From positions 26,356,058 through 26,420,057 of the forward strand of contig NC_054083.1 of the NCBI RefSeq assembly GCF_017562075.2: a DNA stretch of 64,000 nt, in the 5' to 3' direction. Positions 49,326 to 59,920 of this stretch are shown one piece after another. This DNA comes from Anopheles merus (taxonomy: Eukaryota; Arthropoda; Insecta; Diptera; Culicidae). Under the pieces are notes generated by a model. It was not told the origin of the DNA, made no database searches, and was given only the letters and a program-made list of their open reading frames with translations. Positions within the stretch are counted from its first letter, which is position 1. Each line of letters begins with the position of its first letter. A program made the translations under genes and the position numbers.

Positions 49326-51712
49326 ATTTGTGCGAACACTAGAGTGAAAATGCAAAAAGTCAAACACGAGCTGCTGCTTTCGTTGACTGCTCGGAAGCAA
49401 CAGAAGTAGAAAAAACAACCACAGCAGGAGGGATGTGTTTCGCGTGTGGGGTGGTACCATTTCGTGTGGAGCAAATTTTTATCAACTTAAACACTAAGCT
49501 TAACTTCTTGACTCGTTCGTCCGTGGGGTTATCGTTTGCTAGTTTTTTTTTTGTTCTGCTCTGTGTGTGCACGGTATTCTGCTGCTCACTTATGTTTACT
49601 TTTTCACTTTTCTTGTAACGCAGCAGGGTAGTGTTGTGTTGTTGGTACCAGTTTTCCGGGAAGGAGGGTACCAATTCCAACTAAGAAACATATCCGATGA
49701 TACAACGTGTAAATGCTGAGCGAATCTTTTTTTTTGTGTATCTTTATACGTTTAAAGTTCAAGTTTTTGTAAAGAGAGGTTGTAAGCGTCTCGTACAAAA
49801 CCTGTCCTACTGTGATACTCATTTACTATGTCTGGAGAATACTGCTAAATTTAAAAAAAGTATTACTTTATGTTTGCTATGATTTCAGTAGAAAAAATAT
49901 TGTTTTTTTTTGTAAAATCACCATGTAAAACACATTTGCAGTAATCCAAACACAATTTATTTAAAATCTTTTAAATATATTTTAATTGCATTTCTTCCCC
50001 ACCGAACGCAACACGTAGCACAGCGCAAAGTACAAACCAAGCAAACCATCCTTCCTTCCTTCCCTCCTCATTTTATGCTGCGTTTCACATCAAACGATCG
50101 ACTGCCCCAGCACAAACACACACTCATACGCGCCACCGGCCTGGTAAACGTAAACAGACCTTGACTCGTGCCAAGATTGCTTCAAAGAGTACAGCGCGCC
50201 ACCGGCAACCGTTTCTACCGGCACTCGCATATGTTTGCATCGCGGGAGCAATTAAAAATGTATGTCCTGTCGGGCGGGTTTGAGCAGCTCTTGCCGTGAA
50301 TGATTGATGTGTGAAAGTTTGCCCGTGCTGTGCTGGCTGGGCGGCGATAAAGACGCAACAACCGGCACACCGGAACCGCGGGTGAACGAGCGGCGGTAAT
50401 TTAACCACCTCCGGTAGCGATGAAGATGAAGAGTGTCTTTGCGGGCGATCTTTGTGCGCAACCTTCTTTTAATTTCCTGGCAGCAAGTTTTGTCGTTTTG
50501 CAAGTGTTCTAAGCGTCTAACAGCTCCATTCGTATGTGTGTGTGTGTTTTAGCTCGATAAATTACTTTCATTATTGAGGATTTTTGTTCTACCTGTCTAC
50601 TTCGCGCCGCAGAAACAGAAAGGCGAGAAAAAGCCTCACTCCCGGCGTATGCATTACAAAATGCGGAAACGGAAGCGTTTACCGGAGGTGAAAGAATTAT
50701 TACTGGTGTCTGTGAGTCTTTCATCAGCATGATTTTTTTTTTTTTTTTTTTGGCAAGATCCCGGGAGCGGGAAATTGAGAATTTGTGAGTATTTCCGTAG
50801 TGCCGGTAGGTTTGCGTGTTCCACCCGTGCTCCCCCCCCCCTCCCCCGGGACTACCGATTTCTTGCGTGTACTGTCAACGGTAATCTGATGATGTATTAT
50901 ATTTCCGTTTGGCAGTGGTGGTGGATTTTTTTATTCTCGTGCGTGCGTTTACTCTCCATTCAGACATCCAGACAAAAAAGCCACCCACAAACGGGGAAGT
51001 TAAATGTGCGTGTGAGATGATCGCTACGGTGCGTATCGGCCAGGTTTTTGTTTCCAGTCGTAAATTCAATCCGCAATGCATGGCATGGTTTTGTTAATAT
51101 TCGCTTTTTTTTACAAGCAGAATTTCTCTCTGCTACGATTTCGCTGCTGATGTTTAATCTATGAACCTTGTGTGCCGGCCTGAGCCTCACCGGGATTGTG
51201 TCATAATGTTTTTCTTTGTGGTGGGCATAATAAAGCGACGTTTAATAAAAAGAAAAAAGCGCTCGCACTCAACAGCACACAAACAAATAAGCAAACCACA
51301 GTCACAGGTGCGCTTGAAGGGAACATTGTTGTTCTAAGCTTCTGTTTTTTTCTTGCTTTATGTTTTTTTCTTCTTATTTCGTTTTGGTGGTGCCGTGCTC
51401 GAAAAGCTGTACTCATAATTCACCCACCTCACGGTACCCAGCAGCGAGGGAAGCGAAATGAACTGAAAATTGGATGAGTGACACTGACGAATGCCGCGCT
51501 TGAAATGCCGCGCCGCGGGAGAACTTAAGCATAGATCATTATTTATTGCCTCGTTTCGGGGTTGGTTTGAGCGAGTGTGAGGTTTTTGGCATAAAAAGTA
51601 GGTAAAATAGCATGAATGGAATGAAACTCAGTTGCTGGAATAATAATAATTTGGACAAAAAATATCAATAAAAATGTGCTTAATATGGATCCGTTTTCGC
51701 AGAGTTTAGCAA
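48598..51712. other. Non-coding region, no gene recognised
   Basis: Holds a long CA tract at 49247-49322 and an 18-base T run near 50733-50750. No exon is supported. Confidence 0.55.
49247..49322. repeat. (CA)n microsatellite
   Basis: About 76 bp of uninterrupted CA. Confidence 0.95.
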
Positions 51713-51733
51713 TACGCCTAACGGGTATGCAAT
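51713..51733 (+). promoter_or_regulatory. Su(Hw)-like motif copy 7
   Basis: TACGCC, then TAAC, then GGGTATGCAAT. It has one extra base between the two halves compared with the other copies, but both half-sites are intact. Confidence 0.4.
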
Positions 51734-52840
51734 TGGCATGGCACGCTCAAACGTGTTCGAGTTTTGAAGAGCAATGTTTGGCCTGTGCTCATCGTTTCGC
51801 TATTAACAAACCGATTGGTTCCTGTGCTTCGTGCAGTTTCCTTTGAAACACATCGTATTATTTGCAATATTATCTTCCCTCCATACAAATACGTTGCCCG
51901 TTTGATGAACGTTTCCTGGAAGCTGAACCAGCAGCATCATCACCGTCGTCCGAAGTTTGTCCGACGCACGCTCCAATTGCTCATTTCCTGCTGCGTGATA
52001 TTGAATGTCCTCTTGACGGGTAGTTTTATTTTATTATTTTCAACTTGTTATCTACTCCAACTGCCCCTCCACACTATCCATTTCCGCTCGCTTTTCTTCT
52101 CTTTGTGTCTGCAAAAAACCCCAAACGTCCGCCGAGGTGGACGGAAACCATCATCTTCAACCGCTCCCATCCAATCGAAACTCGAGCGGCAGAACCAAAC
52201 GGAACGCATTGTGCCCGCCGAGGGTGGCGCACAAAAGGCGCAGACAACAAAACACGGCCGGCCCAACAAACGTATTTAAGATGAGCCGCGGTACGGCGAA
52301 AGGTGATAAATTGAATATCCTTCCACAATTTGCACTCGTATTATTTCGACGCGTTCGGGCGGAAAACAGCTGGCTGGCTGGCTGGCTGCGGGGCTGGCAC
52401 TCCTGCTGTACTGCACACCCACACATACACCCTCAAGCTCATCCATTCCACGCGAGGATCGGATTCACTTCCGGGCCGCCGCCTGCGAGCGAACGTTGGT
52501 GGGCCACCTTCATTCATCATTTCAGCGTTCCGCGCCGTGCCTTCTCTCCTGCTGCCGCTATTACGGTGACACTAACGGCGCGGACACGACGCATCCCCAC
52601 CCGAGCAATTGGATCGGGGACGGATGGGCGGCCGGGCACGCAACAACACCCTCGTCACTTGACTTGGTGGGGCTGGGAGGGTTTTCAACATTTTACACAC
52701 AGACTCAAAACTCAATTAAATTAATTGTTTCCCCTTCAGTAGGAGAGAAAAACTGGGAATATGCCACCGGCAATTTAATTTGCTTCTAAATGAATTTTCG
52801 TTCCATTGCGCACGCTTTCCGAGCGGACGCGCACGTCTCA

Positions 52841-52861
52841 CCCCCCCCCCCCCCCCCCCCC
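52841..52861. repeat. Homopolymer C run, 21 bases
   Basis: Uninterrupted C run; its exact length is uncertain in any assembly. Confidence 0.85.
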
Positions 52862-55800
52862 TCCTTCATCAAGTGCACAAGTCATCGAGATGGAAGTAAA
52901 GTGTGTTTGCAGCTAGACACACTCGGCTGACAGATACGAAGCGATCGCAAAAGTCTGTGCCCGTGTTTTTGCCAACACAAAACACACGCACACACACACA
53001 GAAACACATGTACGCCCGGAGACCGAAGCGACCACAAGTACATCAAACTCCCCTGAAGGGCCTTTCGAGAGGGCCTTCATGCTTGCGATGGGAGGGAAGG
53101 AAGTGTAGATTGTCCTTTTGTGCCATTGTCTATGCCCATCTGGAAGGGTGGCGAACACACACACACACCGGACCCGAAACGATGGTCAGTTTTTGCGGTT
53201 CCCATCAACCCGTCGGTTTCACGTCAACATTATCCGTCAAGTGCTAAAGGCTGTGTGTGTGTGTGTATGAGTGGATTGTGTGTTTCCAGTTCTCTACGGC
53301 TCCTTACCAGAGCGCACACGGGAGACTTTTGTCCCGTGTATTCTTAATTAGATTTTGATTGATTACCGCAAGTCCATTTGAAAGTGTTCCGCTTGCCGAA
53401 GGTTTTTCCATCGGTTCGGGATTTGGCCAGATAGCGGAGCTCGGTGGTCGTGCGGAGTGGGGTTGAAAGCGAGAAAGCAGTGGAGTCCTTTTTCCGGTCC
53501 GAAGCGGAGGAAAGGAGTTGATTTGAAAATTAAGTTTATCCTGAAGCGCTGAACGGAATTCGGTTTCTCCGGTGCCGTTGATGAGGCCCTGCTTTTTACG
53601 AGGAAAAATATACTTTACTGCAAATGGGCGGTTAGCATGCGATGAAATTACGATCGATTAGTGGCAGGTGGAAAAAGTTTCAACTACACTCCACTTTGTT
53701 CGATGGGGCGGAGTGGTACGAAGATGAGGAGAGACATTTCGTACGCTTTCAAGCTGGCGAAAGATTGGCACTGAAATAGAAGAGTTTCGTTCGGTTTTCT
53801 GCAATTTAGGTTGATTTGTTCCGGAAAGTATTGTTACGGACGATGTGTCAGCAGATCTTTTAATCATTTATCAATGAAATCAAACCACTTTTGACTAGCT
53901 AACTGGACATTTAGTGGCTTAAATTGTAGCAATAACTCATGGAGTTGCTGCCAGAACAACTTGTGTATTACACATGACAATACTAACTCTTTTCCATCAG
54001 TTAATTCAAAGTAGAGGTATAGCTGCACCAATGTTAGCCTTTTACACAGTACAAAAGAGCTTTATTAATCAGTTAATATAAAACCTTCTAATATAAAGGC
54101 ATAAGAAAAAAGTGAAAAATATTCTTACAAGCTTGTAGAATATTTAGATGTAGCATGTAGCTTGTAGCATGTAGATAATGTTTAAAAAGATTTTAAATGC
54201 CTACTAAATTAACCATTTGTAATTTAAGTTATCAAATAGTTGAAAATATATAAAAATACAAAGGGAACTGTAAAGGATTTGATAATTTTATCAAATTATC
54301 CGCATCATGCTCGTAAGATAAAACTTCAACAACGGCAAAGTGAAAATCATAATTTGCAAAAAAATAGGGTTTTGCCAACTTCCTGTACACACTAAAAGTT
54401 CCTCTAAGGCGCTTGGAAACCGCCTTAGGTTTTAAATACTTTTCCTCATTTTCTTTTCAATTATCAGCCACGTAAGCGAGCATATTTCGCTCCCCTATCA
54501 GGGGGATCCTAAATTTTCACTATCAGAAAGCGAAGAAGAAGCAAAAACACGATCCACACATACACACGAACAAGGGCTTGCAAAAAAAAACACTTCCCCT
54601 TGCCTGCACAAATGTGGTGGAGGGTGTTGTGCAGAAATTATGATCCGCTACATTAACACCGAAAGGGCGGGAGATAAAGTTTTCCAGTTTCCTAATCGGA
54701 GATCGTTTTTCCAGCACTTTGTGCAAGTGTTGCCGTTCGGTTTCTGGGCGGCCAGCCCGAAAGCGGAAGCGGGGAAATGATTGAAAGAAAGTGCTCGGTG
54801 CCAATGTGTGGCTGTGTGGTTCAACTTTTACACCCGATGAGACAAAAAACGAAAGGCAACGAGGGCCACCGACACCGAATGGTAAAAGTGGCAAGATGCA
54901 CACCGACAGGCCCTGAAGGCTGTCTGGTCGTTCGCTCTCTAACCCGCTCACACACACACACTCTTACACCCGAGTGCTTCATCAAACGGGGTGCATGGAT
55001 TATTTCTTTTTGCCCGTGTCGCCTTGCGCCTGGGTGAAACTTTAACCAAAAACCATGCTTTAAACGGAAGGATTTGAGAAGCAGCAGAAGCAGCAAAAAA
55101 AACCTTAAACTCTTTCCTCTAGTTGTGCTAGCAGTGTGATAGGAAAACCACTGGAAATTTTAAATTATGCTTCCGGAAACGATTTTTACTCGCTCTCGCC
55201 CAGGCCTTTCCCCTTTCTCTTTCTTAGACAGCACGTTTTTAGTGCGCCATCGGCCCCGGCGGGCACCAAGAAGTGGCTAAAGTGTCGCAAAAGTTTTTAT
55301 TCATCGTTTATTTCTCGCATTTTAGTATCGTGTCGATGAGGGTTTTGCGTTCGTCGTCGGTTTTTTTGTGTGATCCTCTCCTCTCTGTTAGTCCTTCGCA
55401 TTATCGATGTACACCCGTTTTTGCTAGCCGTATGTGTGTCTGCGTTTTGGTGAATTTGTGCAAGGGTGCAGCTTTTATCCTTTTTTGTACTTCTTTTTTT
55501 ACTTATTTCCCTCCATTTAACCATCCTTGGACATACACGATCCACGAAAGGCAAAAAAGGGAATTCATTAAACTAAATAGACGTACACACACATCTCCCA
55601 ATTTAACCGTCATGACACAACTGCTAAGCAGGAATGCAAATTGAAGCACTGGCAGCAAATCAATAAGCATCATTTAGAACCGTTTTAAATAGTTCCCATT
55701 CCCATTGCCATTCGTCAGCCACTCTCCACCTTTTCGGTGCGACACCAGAAGATGCGCAATCGTTGTTCCGGGTTCACCGAAACAGATGTCGAGCGTGGGC

Positions 55801-56289
55801 ACTGCCAGTGCATTGTGCAGTAAGCGACCCGAAACGAAGTTTGCTTTATTTGCATTCCTTTGCTTTGCTGCTGAATGTTTCGGGTGCAATTTTGTTTGCA
55901 AGACGCAAACGAAGAAGTATTTCTGCTTGTTCCTTTTCCATTGTGCGCATTGTTTCTTTGTAAACTCGTCGTGGTTGAAAAAAAAAACGCCACGTTTATT
56001 AGCTCTTTTTTCCTGTTGCTAGATTCGCTCCCCATCCCAGCCTATGGTTCTTCTTATACCTTTTTTCCGGTATCCCTTTTATGTGCAGGGTCTCAATTTT
56101 TTAAACGAAAAGAATGGTATTGCTTTCCTTTTTTTCTCCTTTTTCCTTGCTTTTGCTCGTTCGATGTCGAGTCCTTGCGTTCGTGTTGTCGGGGTGATGA
56201 GGCTTTGCGTGTGCCAAACTGGGGGTCCACGGTGAGCTGAACCACGGTGCAGAAAAGAATGAAAATTAATTGGATTTTTGTATTGAAAT

Positions 56290-56290
<1 letters not shown>

Positions 56291-56354
<64 letters not shown>
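56291..56354. repeat. (CT)n microsatellite
   Basis: About 64 bp of uninterrupted CT. Confidence 0.95.
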
Positions 56355-56356
<2 letters not shown>

Positions 56357-57603
56357 CCGAACTTCAATTAAACTTTTTTAATAATTTTTGAAGAGTTCGT
56401 CCGTCGCCGCCGCCTCGGCTGCGCTGCATTCTGTTCCACCCCAAACATCGAGAGTAGGAAAAAGATGATGTGCTCTTGATGCTTTATGCTGAAAGCGGGC
56501 TGGTGTAGGGCACCATTCAACCATTCGACAGTGTGCGCCGTGCTTCGCTGTGGTGGAAAAAAATCCGCTTTTTATGGCAATGCAAAAAAAAACACAAAAA
56601 ATAGGAAACAAAACCATAGCTAAGATAAATGGAGTATTTAACAAAAAAGAAAAAAACAGCAATGAGACAAGGTAGATTAAGCAGAGAGTGTGCAGCTGCA
56701 TTGTTTCGTTATCTTCAATAACAACACTGCACCCAACGGGTTTGCCTTTCGTCCAAATTTCCTCGGCTCTCCCGCTCGCTCGGGGACGCTTTTGCGATCG
56801 GGGCGATGCATTTCAAATTAAACAACAGTGTCAAGGGACAAGTCACAATGCACACAGAGCAGATCAGATTGCGCGCGGAGTTGGAAGGAGAAGGAGATGA
56901 TGATCCGCTTCACTGGTGTGCAGCACAAAATTGCATTTATAGCTTTGCTTCATTTCCGTGCATTCTCTTTTTTCTCCTTTATAAATAATCCTTTCGAAAG
57001 GAAATAACGATAGCTGTTCAAGGTGAGTACTTTGACGTGAGTTTTTATAGCGTCGCTTTAATAACAATTCAATGCAAATTGATGCAATTTTAAATGAACA
57101 AAAAAGGTCTGAGTTGAAGGGGTTATATATTGATTTCGTGTTTCAATGCGTCTCACGTTCGTCCAATTGATTGATTAAAACTTTATTAAGGTAAATTCAG
57201 TTGGCCTTTTTTCTCCCTAAAAATATAAAATACCTCTCTCCAATCATACACGAAACGAGTAGCAATTTGTTTTATTTTATCTGGAAAAATCTTACATCAC
57301 ATGTACGCAACGATGTGTTTGTAGAGCTCACTTCACCTCAAAAACAACCCAACCAAACCGGAACCGACCCCGGAAATGAAGGGCATGTAGGAGTTTTTGA
57401 AAATGAGAATATAATTACGAAGCCAACCTTCTTATCCGCCCACGCTTGCCTTTGGAGCTTCTAATGGCTTCATCCGAAGGAAGGTAGTGGTACCGATGGA
57501 GCAGCCTGGTCGCTCACATTCAAAGAGGGAATGCGTGTATCTGTGTGTATGTGTGTGTGTTTGCCGCTCTAATGTCAACCTCTGTTCGCTCTTCTGCAAA
57601 TAG

Positions 57604-58057
57604 ATTCCGCCATCGACGTGCTGCGTGCGAAACCATCCGTTCGGGTGTTTAGAAGAAAGGTAATAAAAATTTAAGACACCTCGTTAGCAGTCGTTTGCTC
57701 CCCCCCCCGAAGGTGTGCCATCGTTGCCGACCCCGTCCACCGACTCATCCCGAGCGGCTGGTGGTCATAAAACCGATACGGTCGTCCCATTCCCAGCTGG
57801 AGAGTGAATGTGTGTGCAAACATCAAAACGGTGGGCAATTAATGCATATAACGCTATCTGCCGCCACACTGGTGGTGACAGACAACCAGCGCGCTTAATG
57901 ATTCTTCTTCGCCTAGGTGGGGCGGGAGTAACGGGCCAACATTTCGATGGCCCGCAATTTACCGTAAAAGTTCTGTTTACGGTTTAAATTTAGCCCACTT
58001 CTTTTGTGCTTTTGAGCTTCTTCCTTTGACGGTTTGTGTGTGTAATTACAGTCAACT
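57604..58057. other. Non-coding region with one exon-like segment
   Basis: The segment 57604-57659 is bounded by AG and by AAAG then GTAATA and is open in two frames; it is too short to assign. The rest shows no supported feature up to the recursive splice signal. Confidence 0.3.
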
Positions 58058-58094
58058 TTTTCATTATTGTTATCTCTTCTCATTACAGGTAAGC
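58058..58094 (+). other. Candidate recursive splice point
   Basis: A T/C-rich tract (TTTTTCATTATTG, then TTATCTCTTCTC) ends in ATTACAG, immediately followed by GTAAGC, placing an acceptor and a donor back to back at 58088/58089. A further donor-like GTAAGG lies at 58148, giving a possible 59-nt recursive-splice exon. It is on the plus strand, like the stronger signal at 20387/20388, as expected for two ratchet points in one long intron. Confidence 0.45.
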
Positions 58095-58541
58095 GTCGTC
58101 ACGGATTGAGCCGTTTTAATGGTATGGTGATCCGGATGGAAAGCGATGTAAGGGTGCGTACTGTGTGCGACAGTGTTTAACCCATTTAAGCGGTTTTGAA
58201 ATATTTTCTGGAGTGAAGTTATGGTAAGGATAGCATTATCATAATCAAGCTACGACGGTTTTCGATACATCACAACTCTCTTTATATTACTTTTGTCCCA
58301 ACCATGTTTGAACTCACTTGTACACACGACTGTGATTAAATTGTGTTTTGTACAAACTGAAGTATATAATTAAATTAACATAAACTAGTTATTATTCAAC
58401 CTCGAGAACAAATCATCATTGAGATGTTGGAGTGAAAGGCAATAACAGACCAAACTCATTTAAGCTCGGTATTTGATTTGGTTTAGATAATTAAATTGTC
58501 AAATAACTTGAATACAGAAGAGCCTTGTTTAGTCTTGTCTT

Positions 58542-58549
58542 GTCTTGTT
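58542..58549 (+). repeat. Left 8-bp target-site duplication of hAT-type element
   Basis: GTCTTGTT here and GTCATGTT at 59913-59920 (7 of 8 identical) flank the inverted ends TAGTGTTGG and CCAACACTA. Confidence 0.6.
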
Positions 58550-58562
58550 TAGTGTTGGATTT

Positions 58563-59354
58563 TGTTAGAATAGTAATCATCGAAAATGAAAATGAACTTG
58601 TATTTAGCTAACAAAGTTCTTGGAATACGTGTGACCAGAGCGAATGGCGTAGTAATGCTGGATCAAGAACAGTACATAAATGAACTTTTGAATCGTTATG
58701 GTGTAGTTGATTGCAACACTGTGCGTACGCCAGCGTACCCAGGACAGACACTGTCCAAACAGATGGAAATTTGGAAGGTTTTTGTGATGCAGATTGGGGC
58801 AATGGCACTAACCGTCATTCAATGGCGGATAACCGTCATTCTATTACTGGTTATGCGATGAAGCAGTCTGGAGGTCCAGTTGCCTGGAATTGCCGTAAAC
58901 AATCAACAGTACCACTTTCTACGACGGAAGCCGAACATGCCAGTTTCAGCAGTTACTCAGGAAGCTGATTGGTGGCAAGGTTTTCGACAAGAATTGTTGG
59001 GATGTGCAGAGCCAGTGACGATTTATTGTGATAATCAGAGTGCTATCCATCTGGCAGGTCAAGCAAATCGGCAACTCATCCCGCAGTAAACATATCGATA
59101 TACGACACCATTTCGTCAGGCAGAGCATAGCAAGAAACCTAATACAGCTGAAACATGTTTGCTCTGAACATCGAGAAGCAGACTTGCTAACTAAGGTACT
59201 TCCTATCAGCAAGTTTGACAATGAACGAGAGGCCCTTGGAATTAAACCAATTCTCAATTAAGGAGGGATGTTAGAATAGTAACCATCGAATTCGAGTAAC
59301 CTTTGGTTAAGTAGTAATAAATGCTCATTCTGTGTTATAACTCCAAACCTTACA
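58563..59354 (+). pseudogene. Degenerate, internally deleted Ty1/copia retrotransposon
   Basis: Only the end of pol remains. At 58586-58760 the RT tail reads LGIRVTRANGVVML, then YINELLNRYGVVDCNTVRTP. After a frameshift the RNase H part follows: FCDADWGN, ITGYAMKQSGGPVAWNCRKQSTVPLS and STTEAEH. In a third frame come EADWWQGF and IYCDNQSAIHLA, and in a fourth SKHIDIRHHFVR and READLLTKVLP, to the stop near 59261. At least three frameshifts make it dead. A polypurine tract (AGGAGGGA, 59261-59268) directly precedes a TGTTAGAATAG terminus at 59269, the expected start of the 3' LTR; its end is uncertain (a CA lies at 59353-59354). The same terminus occurs at 58563, immediately before the RT fragment, so the rest of the 5' LTR, gag, protease, integrase and most of RT are missing. 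Confidence 0.8.
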
Positions 59355-59539
59355 GACGTTATATCCAATAGGTTTCATGAACCTTTCGTTGAGATTCATC
59401 CATATGAATCTTCAGCGATGAGTGATTTGAATTTTGAATCGAATCTTAACTCCAAAGGTTCACGAATCTATAACATCTGAACATATCCATAAATCTCCAA
59501 ATCTTAATAAATTTTTTGAGATGTATTATTTTAAAAATA

Positions 59540-59743
59540 GTGAATTGGTGCGATCCTATGATAAAGTGGATTACTCGCACGACTTGATAACATGCCCGTC
59601 GTGGGTTCAAGCCTCGCAAGGACCGTTTCCCTGTAGCAAAATAAATTGTTCGGCTGCGTGGTCTTTACCAAGAAGTTTTGAAAGCCTGCATAGACTGGCA
59701 TGGACACGTAGGTTGTTACACCATGAAGAATAATAATAAGAAG
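59540..59743 (+). mobile_element. tRNA-derived SINE, second copy
   Basis: A box A-like TGATAAAGTGG lies near 59559 and a box B GGTTCAAGCCT at 59604-59614. The body ends GGTTGTTACACCATGAAGAA with an AAT-type tail (about 59725-59743). Head and tail resemble the SINE at 39444-39640, pointing to the same broad family. No clear target duplication was found and the 5' end is approximate. It interrupts the fold-back arms of the surrounding element. Confidence 0.65.
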
Positions 59744-59920
59744 CTCAAGCTCTGAAGATGAATCTTTGGAGATTTATGAATCCCTCGAGATTCGTGAATC
59801 TTTCGAGATCTATAAACCTTTTAAGATTCATGACACTTGAGATTCAGATGCGTTGAATCATTTCAAATATTCATTCAGATTCATGCATCTTAATCAGATT
59901 TACCCAACACTAGTCATGTT

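Larger units (their letters stand above)
51734..57603. other. Non-coding region, no gene recognised
   Basis: A 21-base C run lies at 52841-52861, a CT tract at 56291-56354, and an AT-rich block at 53870-54480 that includes short TAGCATGTAG repeats near 54152. The frame at 51764-52279 is discussed as a weak candidate only. A donor-like CAAG then GTGAGT lies near 57020. Confidence 0.5.
58550..59912. mobile_element. hAT-type non-autonomous element hosting nested insertions
   Basis: The ends TAGTGTTGG (58550-58558) and CCAACACTA (59904-59912) are perfect 9-bp inverted repeats flanked by an 8-bp imperfect duplication, the hAT signature. The interior outside the nested insertions (about 59370-59540 and 59745-59900) is made of many imperfect GAATCT/AGATTC units in both orientations, giving fold-back arms. 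For example, the ATAAATCTCCAAAT block at about 59490 is inverted as TTTGGAGATTTAT at about 59765. No transposase is present. A Ty1/copia remnant and a SINE sit inside. Confidence 0.6.

Noticed and set aside
54404..54428. 8-bp GC-rich stem-loop (CTAAGGCG / CGCCTTAG) followed by T residues, like a bacterial terminator
   Set aside because: The window is eukaryotic nuclear DNA, where rho-independent terminators have no role; the stem is too short for a microRNA precursor.
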